From NCBI RefSeq assembly GCF_001426945.1, contig NZ_LMFS01000003.1, positions 745,359-809,358 on the forward strand: a stretch of 64,000 nucleotides of DNA, written 5' to 3'. Below are positions 10,233 to 19,388 of the stretch, one piece after another (within the stretch, counting starts at the first letter, position 1; each line of letters begins with the position of its first letter). This stretch comes from Pseudolabrys sp. Root1462 (GTDB lineage: Bacteria > Pseudomonadota > Alphaproteobacteria > Rhizobiales > Xanthobacteraceae). The notes beneath the pieces were generated by a model. That model was not told where the DNA came from. It did not search any database and saw only the letters and a program-made list of their open reading frames with translations. A program made the position numbers and the translations under genes.

Positions 10233-10256
10233 AGCCGCCGTATTGATGTTGCAAAG

Positions 10257-10281
10257 GGGCGGCGGCAACGCCGCCCTTTTT
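10257..10281 (+). terminator. Rho-independent terminator-like hairpin after ctaE
   Basis: An 8-bp stem (10257-10264 with 10269-10276) closes a GCAA tetraloop and is followed by five T residues. It ends only 5 bp before the GGAGG ribosome site of the next gene (DUF983), so it would cut expression of DUF983 and SURF1 relative to the oxidase subunits. Confidence 0.75.
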
Positions 10282-10297
10282 GTTTGGAGGTATCTTT

Positions 10298-10681
10298 ATG
10301 TCCGAAGCTGGCTCGACCGCTCTGCCGATCAAGCGCGGCCTGCTCGGCCGCTGCCCTCGCTGCGGCGAAGGCAAGCTGTTCGACGGCTTCCTGACACTGC
10401 GCCCGGCCTGCAACAAATGCGGGCTCGATTATTCGTTCGCCGACGCCGGTGACGGCCCGGCGGTATTCGTCATCCTCATCGGCGGCGCGCTGGTGGTACT
10501 CGCCGCGCTGTTCACCGAGGTGGTGTATCAGCCGCCGTACTGGGTGCACGCGGTGCTGTGGGTGCCGTTGATCCTCATCGTCACGCTCGCCCCCCTGCGC
10601 ATGCTCAAGGGGCTGCTGATCGCCCTGCAATACCACCACAAGGCGGCGCCCGGCCAACTGCAGCGCAAGGGCGACGCGTGA
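10298..10681 (+). CDS. DUF983 family zinc-ribbon membrane protein
   Basis: 127 residues. An N-terminal zinc ribbon (Cys19, Cys22, Cys38, Cys41 in RCPRCGEGKLF and CNKCGLDY) precedes two transmembrane helices (about residues 55-75 and 82-106). DUF983 genes sit between ctaE and SURF1 in many alphaproteobacterial oxidase operons, so an assembly role is inferred, but no biochemical function is established that I know of. ATG 10298 with GGAGG 8 bp upstream is the start; it shares GTGA with SURF1. Confidence 0.85.
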   Translation: MSEAGSTALPIKRGLLGRCPRCGEGKLFDGFLTLRPACNKCGLDYSFADAGDGPAVFVILIGGALVVLAALFTEVVYQPPYWVHAVLWVPLILIVTLAPLRMLKGLLIALQYHHKAAPGQLQRKGDA

Positions 10682-11439
10682 CCGCGGCGAAGGATACAGG
10701 TGTCGGCGTGCGCGGCGTTGTCACCGCCAGCATTGCTGCCGCTCTGGGGCTGGCGCTGCTGCTCGGGCTCGGCACCTGGCAGTTGCAGCGCAAGGCCTGG
10801 AAGGAAACCCTGATTGCCACGGTAACCGCGCGTATCACCCAGCCGCCGCAGCCGCTCTTGCCACGGGCGCAGTGGCCGACTGCGAGCGAAAGCGAGCGCG
10901 AATATGCCCATGTGAGGTTCACGGGGACATTCCTGCCCGGCGAAGCCTTCGTCTATACCGCCGGATCGTCGCTCCGGCCGGACGTTACCGACCAGGGCTA
11001 CTGGGTTTTTGCTCCGGCGCGCCTCGCCGATGGTGGTGTGTTGCTAGTCAACCGCGGCTTCGTCCCCACCCCCCGCAAGGATTCGGCGGCGCGTGCGCAA
11101 GTTACGCCGGGCGGTCCGGTCGACATTGTCGGCTACATGCGCTGGCCGGAGGCGCATGGCCTGTTCGCGCCGACCGATGACGTCAAAGCCAACCTGTTCT
11201 TCACCCGCGATCTCAACGCCATGTCGGCCGCGCACGGTTGGAAGCTCGATGCGCCGTTCTACATTGATCAGGAAGCGCCGCCGCCGCCGGGCGGCCTACC
11301 GAAGCCGGGCAAGATCGAAGTGAATCTCCCGAACAACCACTGGCAGTATGCACTCACCTGGTACGGTCTCGCGCTGGCGCTGATCGGCGTTTACACGGTG
11401 TGGCTCACCGGCCGTCTGCGGCGGCGCACCGAGCGCTGA
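10678..11439 (+). CDS. SURF1 family cytochrome oxidase assembly protein
   Basis: 253 residues with the two-helix SURF1 layout: an N-terminal helix ending in GTWQLQRK, a large periplasmic domain, and a C-terminal helix introduced by NNHWQYALTWYGLA. Bacterial SURF1 proteins aid heme A insertion into subunit I. The GTG start at 10678 overlaps the stop of DUF983; the frame is open further upstream inside DUF983 but that part does not look like SURF1. It closes the oxidase operon and is followed by a perfect hairpin. Confidence 0.92.
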   Translation: MTAAKDTGVGVRGVVTASIAAALGLALLLGLGTWQLQRKAWKETLIATVTARITQPPQPLLPRAQWPTASESEREYAHVRFTGTFLPGEAFVYTAGSSLRPDVTDQGYWVFAPARLADGGVLLVNRGFVPTPRKDSAARAQVTPGGPVDIVGYMRWPEAHGLFAPTDDVKANLFFTRDLNAMSAAHGWKLDAPFYIDQEAPPPPGGLPKPGKIEVNLPNNHWQYALTWYGLALALIGVYTVWLTGRLRRRTER

Positions 11440-11445
11440 ACGCAA

Positions 11446-11473
11446 ATGGGCCGGACGTTGGCGTCCGGCCCAT
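11446..11473. terminator. Perfect 12-bp hairpin at convergent gene ends
   Basis: ATGGGCCGGACG (11446-11457) pairs perfectly with 11462-11473 around a TTGG loop. It lies between SURF1 (plus) and the TTT receptor gene (minus). There is no T-tract on either side, so it could act as a bidirectional transcript-end stabiliser rather than a classic intrinsic terminator. Confidence 0.55.
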
Positions 11474-11498
11474 AGCGGTCATGACTGGCTGATGGCGA

Positions 11499-12479
11499 TT
11501 ACTTCGCCAGCCCGAGATCCTTGAGACTCTCGCCGAGCTCCTTGTCATTCTTGGCCAGGAAGGTGCTCAATTCGGCCGACCCGCCCCAGACCGCGCCGAA
11601 GCCGCGGTTGGCCATGAAGTCCTGATACTCCTTGCCGTCATAAATACGTTTGAATGCCGCCTCGTACTTCGCGGTGATGTCGGCCGGGAGACCTTTCGGG
11701 GCCGCCATCGCGCGCCACAGCACCATGGTCCAATCAGAACCGGTAGCTTCTTTCACGGTCGGAATATCGGGAGCCACCTTCGACCGCTTGCTGTCCATAT
11801 AGACAAGCGTGCGGACGCGTCCTGCTTTGGTCAGACTTTCCGCTTCCGGCAGCGAGCATGAAACGAAGTCGATCCCGCCGCCGGCGAGGTCCGTCAACGC
11901 GGTTGCCGCGCCGGTCGACGGCACCCAGCCGACATTCTTCGGGTCAATGCCTTTCGACTTCAATAGCCCGCCGAGCGCCAGATGCCAGCTGCCGCCTTGG
12001 CCGGTGCCGGAGGCCTTGAACTTGTTCGGGTTGGCCTTGATGTCGTCGAGAAGCTCGCTGATTGTCTTGTACTTGGAGTCGGACTTGACGTGGATCGCAG
12101 CCGGATCGGTGTTCATCAGCGCCAGCGGCGTGAAGGCTTTGTAGTCGAGATCGGTCAGCCCGACCCAATGCATCATGTTGATTTCGAGCGTGATCAAGCC
12201 GATCGTGTAGCCGTCGGGTTTCGACGTCGCGATCGCTTGATGGCCGACGACTCCGCTGCCGCCGGTGCGGTTGACCACATTGATCGGTTGCCCGAAGTCC
12301 TTCTCGAGCAGGGCCGCAATCATTCTGGCAACCGCGTCGGTGCCGCCGCCGGCGGCCCATGGCACGATCAGCGTGATCGGACGTTCGGGAAACGCTGCCG
12401 CGGCCGGCATCGCCGACCCTGTGATCATCAATGCGAGCGCTGCGAGCCCGCCGAACCAAGCTTTCCATCCCTGACGCAT
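11499..12479 (-). CDS. Tripartite tricarboxylate transporter (Bug family) solute-binding protein
   Basis: 326-residue periplasmic receptor. A signal peptide (about residues 1-30, ending AMPAAA) is followed by the Bug-family opening FPERPITLIVPWAAGGGTDAVAR. The mature lobe contains the IKANPNKFKASGTGQGG ligand-binding stretch typical of TctC-type proteins, which usually bind carboxylates. The matching membrane subunits TctA/TctB are not in the window, so it is an orphan receptor, as is common for this family. I chose ATG 12479 because of the GAGGG site before it; an upstream TTG is less likely. A LysR gene lies 167 bp upstream on the same strand. Confidence 0.9.
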   Translation of the reverse strand: MRQGWKAWFGGLAALALMITGSAMPAAAAFPERPITLIVPWAAGGGTDAVARMIAALLEKDFGQPINVVNRTGGSGVVGHQAIATSKPDGYTIGLITLEINMMHWVGLTDLDYKAFTPLALMNTDPAAIHVKSDSKYKTISELLDDIKANPNKFKASGTGQGGSWHLALGGLLKSKGIDPKNVGWVPSTGAATALTDLAGGGIDFVSCSLPEAESLTKAGRVRTLVYMDSKRSKVAPDIPTVKEATGSDWTMVLWRAMAAPKGLPADITAKYEAAFKRIYDGKEYQDFMANRGFGAVWGGSAELSTFLAKNDKELGESLKDLGLAK

Positions 12480-12646
12480 CTGTCCCTCACCTTGCAAGAT
12501 TTGTTATTTTGTCTTTGCAAACCGCCGTCTGCGCGACGGCCGGCGTGGGTGGTAGTGTAACAGCCGCCCGAAAGCCTGACGGTCACAGCATCTTTGCCAA
12601 TGGGGAACAGATCGGCCGGCGCGCGCCGCCGCCGGTAAGCGGCAGA

Positions 12647-13606
12647 TCAGGCCACTGGCGATGGTGACATCGTCTGTTCGTTGTGGCGGGCAACGGACTG
12701 GACTTCGGACGCCGAGATGTGGCCAAGCCCGTCGATCAGGAAATCGACGAAGCAACGGATGCGCGCAGGCATGTACTTCTGCCGGAAGAACACGGCGAAG
12801 ACACTCAGCGTGTCATTGGGGTGGAATTCTTCGAGCAACGGAATCAGCCGCCCGGCGCTGATATCGCCGTCGACCATGAAACTGCCGAGCCGGGCAATGC
12901 CGATGCCGGCCAGCACGGATTCGCGCAAGGTATCACCATTGTTGGCCCGGAAATTTCCTGACACCGGCTGTACGAACGAGCGCCCGTTCTCGATGAACGG
13001 CCATTCGTTCAGGCTCGCCTTGATATTGAAGCCGAGGCAATTGTGCGTTGCGAGATCGGCCGGGGTGCGCGGCGCCGGGTGCCGCGCGAGGTAGGCCGGC
13101 GAGGCGACCACGATACGGCGAAAATCGAGAACCTTGCGGGCCCGCAGCGAAGAGTCCTGCAGCGGCCCGATGCGAACTGCAACGTCGGCTTGGCCGCTGA
13201 CCAGATCCACGACTTCGTCGGACAGGGACAGATCGACCTCGATTTCCGGGTAGCGTTCAAGAAACTTCGGCAGGATCGGCAGGAGATGCTGGCGCGCAAT
13301 CGACACTGACGAGTTCACGCGCAGTCGCCCGTGCGGAACGCTGCGGCGCGATGCCAGCGTGCGTTCCAATTCGTCGATCTCATCGGTGAGACGCAGGCAT
13401 TCGCGGTAATAAACCTGACCTTCGGCGGTGAGGCGAATGCTGCGGGTGGAACGGTCGAGCAGTTGCACGCCGAGCCGGTCCTCCAGGCGCCCGATCGCCT
13501 TGCTGACGGCCGAGGGCGTGACGAGCAGCGTGCGGGCCGCATTCGAGAAGCTGCCAAGGGCCACGGCGCGGACGAAGAACTCCATTTCCCCCGATTTGTC
13601 GGCCAT
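12647..13606 (-). CDS. LysR family transcriptional regulator
   Basis: 319 residues. The N-terminal winged helix-turn-helix begins MEFFVRAVALGSFSNAARTL and the linker helix and periplasmic-binding-like effector domain follow. The pattern VTPSAVSKAIGRLEDRLG is the DNA-recognition helix of the CrgA-like group. It is divergent from an NAD-dependent epimerase gene across a 116 bp gap, the classical layout for control of the neighbour. The frame stays open upstream of ATG 13606, but the family usually starts just before the HTH. The effector is unknown. Confidence 0.9.
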   Translation of the reverse strand: MADKSGEMEFFVRAVALGSFSNAARTLLVTPSAVSKAIGRLEDRLGVQLLDRSTRSIRLTAEGQVYYRECLRLTDEIDELERTLASRRSVPHGRLRVNSSVSIARQHLLPILPKFLERYPEIEVDLSLSDEVVDLVSGQADVAVRIGPLQDSSLRARKVLDFRRIVVASPAYLARHPAPRTPADLATHNCLGFNIKASLNEWPFIENGRSFVQPVSGNFRANNGDTLRESVLAGIGIARLGSFMVDGDISAGRLIPLLEEFHPNDTLSVFAVFFRQKYMPARIRCFVDFLIDGLGHISASEVQSVARHNEQTMSPSPVA

Positions 13607-13722
13607 TGCCGCCTGGCTCCTGTTCTGTGACCAGCAATCATAAATCCTATGCCGCTTTCTCCGCCCCATCAATGATATGGCCTACGGGTGTAAGTGGCCG
13701 ACGGATGGAGAGGGCTTCACGG

Positions 13723-14634
13723 ATGAAGATACTGGTGACGGGTGCGACGGGGTATATCGGCGGTTCGGTGGCGGCAAAGCTGATGGCCGCGGGCCATGAA
13801 ATCGTGGGGCTGACGCGCAGCGACGATGGCGCGGCGCGGCTCAAGGCGCTCGGCATTGAGCCCCTGGTCGGATCGCTGATCAGCCTCGACCTGCTCGCGG
13901 AGGCCGCACGCGGCGTCGATGCAGTGATCAACGCCGCCAATGCCGACGATCCATTCGCCGTCGAGGCCATTCTCCCGGTCCTCGAAGGAACCGGGAAGTC
14001 CTTCATCCATACCAGCGGCTCAAGCATCATCGCCGATCGCGCCGGCGGCAACGGCAGCAATCTCGTTTTTCATGAGGATACGCCGTACCGGACGCTGCCG
14101 GAGCGGCAGGGCCGTCTCGCGGTGGAACAACTCGTGTTGTCCTACGGGCAACGCGGCGTGCGCACCTGCGTCATCCGGCCGACGCTCATCTACGGCACGG
14201 GCCTTGGACTGCATAAGAACAGCGTCCAGGTTCCGCGCATGCTCGACCTTGCCATCAGCAAGGGCAAGGCGCTGCATATCGGCGCGGGCGAGAACATCTG
14301 GTCGAACGTCCATATCGACGACGTGGCGGATCTCTATCTGGCCCTTCTGGAGAAGGCGCCGGCCGGCTCCTTGTTCTATGCCGAGAATGGCGAGTGCAGC
14401 ATGCGCGCGGTGGCCCAGGCGATCAGTCGCTTGCTCGGCTATGGCGGCAAGACCGAAAGTTGGCCGATGGCGGAAGCGTTGAAGGAGTGGGGTATCTCCG
14501 CGCACGCCACCTTCGCGTCGAACAGCCGGGTCAGCGCGCTCAAGGCGCGCAGGATGCTCGACTGGAAGCCGAAGGGCGTCGCCTTGCTCGACGACATCGA
14601 GCACGGCTCGTATCGCGAAGCTTTGAGAGTTTAG
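13723..14634 (+). CDS. Atypical SDR NAD(P)-dependent epimerase/dehydratase
   Basis: 303 residues with a Rossmann fold: GATGYIGG is the dinucleotide-binding glycine motif at residues 7-14. It belongs to the extended/atypical short-chain dehydrogenases. The usual catalytic YxxxK is not obvious, so an NAD(P)-binding or ketone-reducing role is more cautious than sugar epimerisation. ATG 13723 (MKILVTGATG) is chosen since sequence upstream has no Rossmann character. It is divergent from the LysR gene, its probable regulator. Confidence 0.8.
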   Translation: MKILVTGATGYIGGSVAAKLMAAGHEIVGLTRSDDGAARLKALGIEPLVGSLISLDLLAEAARGVDAVINAANADDPFAVEAILPVLEGTGKSFIHTSGSSIIADRAGGNGSNLVFHEDTPYRTLPERQGRLAVEQLVLSYGQRGVRTCVIRPTLIYGTGLGLHKNSVQVPRMLDLAISKGKALHIGAGENIWSNVHIDDVADLYLALLEKAPAGSLFYAENGECSMRAVAQAISRLLGYGGKTESWPMAEALKEWGISAHATFASNSRVSALKARRMLDWKPKGVALLDDIEHGSYREALRV

Positions 14635-14643
14635 CTGGCTTCG

Positions 14644-14670
14644 CCTGGATGGAGCGAAGCGAAATCCGGG
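14644..14670. repeat. Short palindromic repeat after the SDR gene
   Basis: An imperfect palindrome opening CCTGGATGGAGCG and closing AAATCCGGG. The consensus CCGGATTTCGC...CCATCCGGG recurs between genes in Bradyrhizobium and relatives, so I call it as that family. It lies between the convergent SDR and cupin genes. Confidence 0.6.
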
Positions 14671-14681
14671 CGCGGAAAACG

Positions 14682-15065
14682 TCAGGCCACATCGATCGTC
14701 GGAAATTCCGCGGGCGAGGTGATCTCGATCAGCTCCAGATCGTCCGAGCAGGCGATCGTGACATGAGCCACGCCGGACGGCTGACACACGCTGTCGCCGG
14801 CTTTCGCGGTGATGACCTCACCGCCGGCTTCGATCTTGAACCAGCCTCGCAGGATGTAGATCATCTGAAAATCGAGTTCGTGCTTGTGCCGCTTGAAGCC
14901 GCCTTCGCGCGCCTCCTTGGCGCGGATAACATGAGCGCCGAACCGGCCACCGGTGGCTTCGGCGATGCCGAGATTGCGATATTCGAAGTGCGACCACAGG
15001 CCCTGCGGCGCGAACACCGCGTCTTTAGCGTAGGACACGCTGAACCTGGATGAATCGGCGGACAT
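14682..15065 (-). CDS. Cupin domain protein
   Basis: 127-residue single-domain cupin. Metal-ligand motif 1 is seen around HKHELDFQMIYILRG, which gives two His and a Glu or Asp. Motif 2 is around GVAHVTIACSDDLEL with a His. The family ranges from dioxygenases to sugar isomerases and sensors, and nothing here decides which. ATG 15065 (MSADSSRF) is preferred to an upstream Met because it precedes the conserved part. It is convergent with the SDR gene and divergent from thrC. Confidence 0.8.
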   Translation of the reverse strand: MSADSSRFSVSYAKDAVFAPQGLWSHFEYRNLGIAEATGGRFGAHVIRAKEAREGGFKRHKHELDFQMIYILRGWFKIEAGGEVITAKAGDSVCQPSGVAHVTIACSDDLELIEITSPAEFPTIDVA

Positions 15066-15291
15066 CGGCACCTCGTCAAAAAGCTGGATCAACTTAGCCA
15101 GAGGCGGGCAATGCGCGAAGCGGCGCTCCGGCACAGTGCTTGTGACGAAAATTCCCCGCGGCGTTGCGACGCTGGCCGCGCACGGATGTTCCGGCGGCTC
15201 CCGGGCCCGAGCGAGCTTTCTTGTGCTCGGCCCAGCCCGAGGCTAGGGTGCTGTCAGCAATTCAAACCTTCCGAGACAGTCAACAATATCA

Positions 15292-16707
15292 ATGCGTTAC
15301 ATCTCCACCCGGGGCGCGACGGCCCAGCTCGATTTCGTTGAGGTAATGCTGGCGGGGTTGGCCCGCGACGGCGGGCTATACGTTCCAACAACCTGGCCGA
15401 CCTTGTCGCCGGCGGCGATCGCCGGCTTCGCCGGCCGGCCCTATGCCGAGATCGCGGTCGAGGTGCTCAAACCGTTCGTCGGCGACGCCATCGCCGAGGC
15501 CGATCTCTCGCGCATCGCCCATGAGGCCTACGGCACGTTCCGGCATCCGGCCGTGGCGCCGCTGGTGCAGCTCGGCGACAACCTGTTCGTGCTCGAGCTG
15601 TTTCACGGCCCGACGCTCGCCTTCAAGGACCTCGCCATGCAGCTCGTGGCGCGGCTGATGGATCACGTGCTCAGGAAGCGCGGCGAGCGCACCACCATCG
15701 TCGTCGCCACCTCGGGCGACACCGGCGGTGCCGCGGTCGAAGCGTTCCGCGGCCGCGCCCAGGTCGATGTCGTCGCGCTTTATCCGCACGGCCGTATCTC
15801 CGAGGTCCAGCGTCGCATGATGACGACGCCGGCCGACAGCAACGTTCATTCGATCGCCGTCGAGGGCACATTCGACGATTGCCAGGCGCTGGTGAAGGCG
15901 ATGTTCAATCATCACGCCTTTCGCGACCGTGTGCGCCTGTCCGGTGTGAATTCGATCAACTGGGCGCGACTGGTGGCGCAGGCGGTTTATTACTTCACGT
16001 CGGCGGTCGCGCTCGGCGCGCCGCATCGCAAGATCGCCTTCACGGTGCCGACCGGCAATTTCGGCGACGTCTATGCCGGTTATGTCGCCAGCAAAATGGG
16101 CCTGCCGATCGATCGGCTGGTCGTGGCGACCAACGTCAACGACATCCTGGCCCGCACCTTCGCCACCGGCGATTACGAGACGCGGAAGGTCGTGGCGACG
16201 TCGTCGCCGTCGATGGACATTCAGGTGTCCTCAAACTTCGAGCGCCTGTTGTTCGAAACCTGCGGCCGCGATGCTGCCAAGGTCAACGCGCTGATGGGCT
16301 CGCTGGCGCAATCCGGCCGCTTCACCGTGCCGGGCGATGCGCTCAAGGCAATGCGAGCTCTGTTCTCGGCCGACCGCGCCGACGAGCAGGAGGTCGACGC
16401 CGAAATCCGCGCCTGGATGAAAGAGGCGTCCTATTGCGTCGATCCGCACACCGCGGTGGCGCTGGCAGTGGCCGAGAAGGAAACCCGCGACCCGTCGGTA
16501 CCGATGGTGGTGCTGTCGACCGCGCATCCGGCCAAGTTCCCGGACGCGGTGAAGGCGGCTTGCGGAGTGAACCCCGGGCTCCCAGATTGGCTTTCTGACC
16601 TGCCTAAGAAATCCGAGCGCTTTACCGTGCTGCCGGCTGACCAAAGCAAGATCGAGACATTCGTGGCGAACGCGTCGCGCGCGGCGCGTGAAGGAGTTGG
16701 CGTATGA
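15292..16707 (+). CDS. thrC: Threonine synthase
   Basis: 471-residue PLP enzyme that converts O-phosphohomoserine to threonine. It opens with the threonine synthase start MRYISTRG and carries the PLP lysine Lys112 in GPTLAFKDLAMQ. The phosphate-binding TSGDTGGAA loop and PTGNFGDVYAGY are also clear. Length and features match the proteobacterial short form without regulatory extension. Its stop overlaps the start of the M16 peptidase (ATGA), an arrangement common in Rhizobiales. Confidence 0.96.
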   Translation: MRYISTRGATAQLDFVEVMLAGLARDGGLYVPTTWPTLSPAAIAGFAGRPYAEIAVEVLKPFVGDAIAEADLSRIAHEAYGTFRHPAVAPLVQLGDNLFVLELFHGPTLAFKDLAMQLVARLMDHVLRKRGERTTIVVATSGDTGGAAVEAFRGRAQVDVVALYPHGRISEVQRRMMTTPADSNVHSIAVEGTFDDCQALVKAMFNHHAFRDRVRLSGVNSINWARLVAQAVYYFTSAVALGAPHRKIAFTVPTGNFGDVYAGYVASKMGLPIDRLVVATNVNDILARTFATGDYETRKVVATSSPSMDIQVSSNFERLLFETCGRDAAKVNALMGSLAQSGRFTVPGDALKAMRALFSADRADEQEVDAEIRAWMKEASYCVDPHTAVALAVAEKETRDPSVPMVVLSTAHPAKFPDAVKAACGVNPGLPDWLSDLPKKSERFTVLPADQSKIETFVANASRAAREGVGV

Positions 16708-17975
16708 CCGTTGAAGTGACCAAGCTGCCATCCGGCCTGTCGGTGGTGACTGACCGTATGCCGCATCTTGAGTCGGCTTCGCTGGGCGTCTGGGTCGGTG
16801 CGGGCAGCCGCGACGAGGCGCCCGACGAGCACGGCATTTCGCACCTCCTCGAACACATGGCCTTCAAGGGCACCAAGCGGCGTACCGCGCGTCAGATCGC
16901 GGAGACCATCGAAGCGGTCGGCGGCGATCTCAACGCCGCGACCAGCGTCGAGAACACCGGTTATTTCGCCCGTGTGCTCAAGGCCGACGTGCCGCTGGCG
17001 CTCGACGTGCTGGCCGACATCCTGTCCGAGCCGACCTTCGATCCAGAAGAATTGCGCCGCGAGCAGAACGTCATCACTCAGGAAATCGGCGCCACCGAAG
17101 ATGCGCCGGACGATCTGGTGTTCGACCGCCTGCAGGAAACCGCGTTCCCGGGCCAGCCGATCGGCCGCTCAATCCTCGGTACGCCGGACACGGTGCGTTC
17201 GTTCAGCGCCAAGAGCCTGCGCGCTTATCTCAACCGCAATTACAGTGCGCCGAACATGCTGGTCGCGGCGGCCGGCGCCGTCGATCACCAGCAGATCGTC
17301 GCCGAGGCCGAGAAGCGCTTCGCCAGCTTTGCCGGTCCGGACGCGCCGGCGCACCAGCCGGCACGTTTCGGCGGTGGCACCAAGGTGGAATCGCGCGATC
17401 TCGAACAGGTCCACATCGCGTTGGCGCTCGAAGGCGTGCCGGTGAAGGACCCGCAGCTTTACAGCCTGCAGGTCTTCACCAGCGTGCTCGGCGGCGGCAT
17501 GTCTTCGCGCCTGTTCCAGGAAGTGCGCGAGATCCGCGGACTCTGTTACACGATCCAGGCCTTCCACATGCCGTATTCCGACACGGGGCTGTTCGGGCTT
17601 TACGCCGGCACGGATGAGGCCGACGCGCCGGAATTGATGCGCGTCGTGATCGATCAGATCGAGAGCGCGACCGAAACGCTCAACGACGCGGAAATCGCCC
17701 GGGCCAAAGCGCAGATGAAGGCCGGCCTGCTGATGACGCTGGAGAGTTCGGAAGCCCGCCTCGGGCAGATTGCACGGCAGATGCTGGCCTATGGCCGGCC
17801 GGTGCCGCTCGAAGAAATCGTCGCCAAGGTCGAGGCCGTGACCGTGGAAAGCGCGCGGGCCGCCGGCCGGGCTCTGATCGCCCGCGGCCGTCCCGCCATC
17901 GCCGCGCTGGGGCCCGGCAATGGGCTTGAAAGCACCGCCGCAATTGCCGAAGGTTTGGTCCGTCCGGCCGCCTGA
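16704..17975 (+). CDS. M16 family zinc peptidase (processing-peptidase-like)
   Basis: 423 residues, the size of the mitochondrial processing peptidase beta-subunit group. The inverted zinc motif HxxEH is present (His47, Glu50, His51), with the third metal ligand Glu127 in NVITQEIG about 76 residues on. A second inactive-type M16 half and the glycine-rich LGGGMSSRLFQEVRE loop follow. The substrate in bacteria is unclear. Translational coupling to thrC is positional and does not imply a threonine-related function. Confidence 0.93.
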   Translation: MTVEVTKLPSGLSVVTDRMPHLESASLGVWVGAGSRDEAPDEHGISHLLEHMAFKGTKRRTARQIAETIEAVGGDLNAATSVENTGYFARVLKADVPLALDVLADILSEPTFDPEELRREQNVITQEIGATEDAPDDLVFDRLQETAFPGQPIGRSILGTPDTVRSFSAKSLRAYLNRNYSAPNMLVAAAGAVDHQQIVAEAEKRFASFAGPDAPAHQPARFGGGTKVESRDLEQVHIALALEGVPVKDPQLYSLQVFTSVLGGGMSSRLFQEVREIRGLCYTIQAFHMPYSDTGLFGLYAGTDEADAPELMRVVIDQIESATETLNDAEIARAKAQMKAGLLMTLESSEARLGQIARQMLAYGRPVPLEEIVAKVEAVTVESARAAGRALIARGRPAIAALGPGNGLESTAAIAEGLVRPAA

Positions 17976-18008
17976 GCGACGCGCAGGCTGGCCAAGCGGA
18001 ATGGGACC

Positions 18009-18590
18009 ATGGCGTTTTTCCGCACCGTCGGTTTCAACGATGTCGAGCCGGTGATCGCCGGGCAGGGCGTCTATATGCGCGCGCCGCAGCACGCGGACTT
18101 TGCCGCCTGGGCCCAACTTCGCGAGCAGAGCCGGGCTTTTCTGAGCCCCTGGGAGCCGATCTGGCCGTCGGACGACCTGAGCCGTGGCGCCTTCCGCCGC
18201 AGGCTGCGGCGTTATCAAGACGATCAGCGCAACGATCTTGCCTACGCCTTCCTGGTGTTTCGGAGCGCCGATCATGCGCTGGTCGGCGGGCTGACCCTCG
18301 CCAATATCCGCCGCGGGGTCGCCCAAGCCGGCAGCCTCGGCTACTGGACCGGCGCGCCGTTCGCCCGCCGCGGCTATATGAGCGCGGCGGTCCGCGCGCT
18401 TCTGGCGCACAGCTTTGGCGCCCTGCGGCTGCACCGGGTCGAGGCGGCCTGTATACCGACCAATGCGCCCTCGATCGGGCTCCTCGAGAAGACCGGATTT
18501 CAACGCGAGGGCTATGCCCGCCGCTACCTGTGCATAAATGGCGTCTGGCAGGACCATTTGCTCTACGCGCGCCTGTCCGACGACCCGTGA
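18009..18590 (+). CDS. GNAT acetyltransferase of the RimJ/RimL type
   Basis: 193 residues with the GCN5-related N-acetyltransferase fold. The acetyl-CoA pyrophosphate loop region ARRGYMSAAVRALL and the strand HRVEAACIPTNAPSIGLLEKTGF are characteristic of protein N-terminal acetyltransferases such as RimJ. It follows the M16 gene by 33 bp on the same strand. The target (ribosomal protein or another amine) is not predictable from sequence. Confidence 0.88.
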   Translation: MAFFRTVGFNDVEPVIAGQGVYMRAPQHADFAAWAQLREQSRAFLSPWEPIWPSDDLSRGAFRRRLRRYQDDQRNDLAYAFLVFRSADHALVGGLTLANIRRGVAQAGSLGYWTGAPFARRGYMSAAVRALLAHSFGALRLHRVEAACIPTNAPSIGLLEKTGFQREGYARRYLCINGVWQDHLLYARLSDDP

Positions 18591-18697
18591 GCCTGCGATC
18601 AAAAGTCGCTTGCCTTGGGCCCGCCACGCTTGTTTTGCTATAGAGCGCAGGGCTTTAGCCCGACCATGAACGTATTCGACCAATTGCGAGTGGACCT

Positions 18698-19369
18698 ATG
18701 ACCGGGGAACGAAACGAACAACCAGGGAACCAGCGGGAAACAGGTGCTCCTTGGCGGGCCCTGGCCTGCGCGACGCCTCTGCTGGCTTTGCTGCTGGCCG
18801 GCTGCGGCACCAGCCTGTCCTCGCTCAACCTTCTCGATTCCAATAAGGCGACCAGCGACGGCCAGGCGGAAAGCGGCAATGTCGGCAACCTCAGCAACGA
18901 GGACGTCGATTGCCCGCCGGTCCAGGTTCGCACGGGGGCCGCGACGCTCATGATCGGCGGCGCGGGCAAGCCCGATGAGCCGGCGGCGCTCAATCTGCGC
19001 TACCAGGGCACGATCATCCGCTACGCGCGCGAATGCCACATCAACGCAGGCGTGATGACCATGCGTGTCGGCATCGAGGGGCGCGTCATCACCGGCCCGG
19101 CCGGCGGCCCGGGCAAGGTCGACGTGCCGCTGCGCATCGCAGTGGTGCAGGAGGGCGTGACACCAAAAGCCATTAGCTCGAAGTTCGTGATCGTGCCGGT
19201 GGAAATAACCTCGGCGGTGGATCGCGTCACATTCACCCATATCGAGGAAGGCATGACCTTCCCGATGCCGACCCCGGCGGGCCTGCTCGATTCCTATGTG
19301 GTCTATATCGGCTTCGATACCCTGGCGGCACAGCAGCAGAAGAAGCCGGCGCCGCGAAAGCGGCGGTAG
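18698..19369 (+). CDS. Putative lipoprotein of unknown function
   Basis: 223 residues. A hydrophobic segment ends in the lipobox LLAGC (Cys about residue 44), after an unusually long polar N-region; an internal start would give a more ordinary signal. The mature part contains DCPPVQVRTGAATLMIGG and a beta-rich region, with a basic C-terminus (PAPRKRR). Similar lipoproteins are annotated as hypothetical in Rhizobiales. It would be anchored in the outer or inner membrane facing the periplasm. Function is not recognised. Confidence 0.75.
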   Translation: MTGERNEQPGNQRETGAPWRALACATPLLALLLAGCGTSLSSLNLLDSNKATSDGQAESGNVGNLSNEDVDCPPVQVRTGAATLMIGGAGKPDEPAALNLRYQGTIIRYARECHINAGVMTMRVGIEGRVITGPAGGPGKVDVPLRIAVVQEGVTPKAISSKFVIVPVEITSAVDRVTFTHIEEGMTFPMPTPAGLLDSYVVYIGFDTLAAQQQKKPAPRKRR

Positions 19370-19388
19370 GACGCTCTGAACGAGCCGT

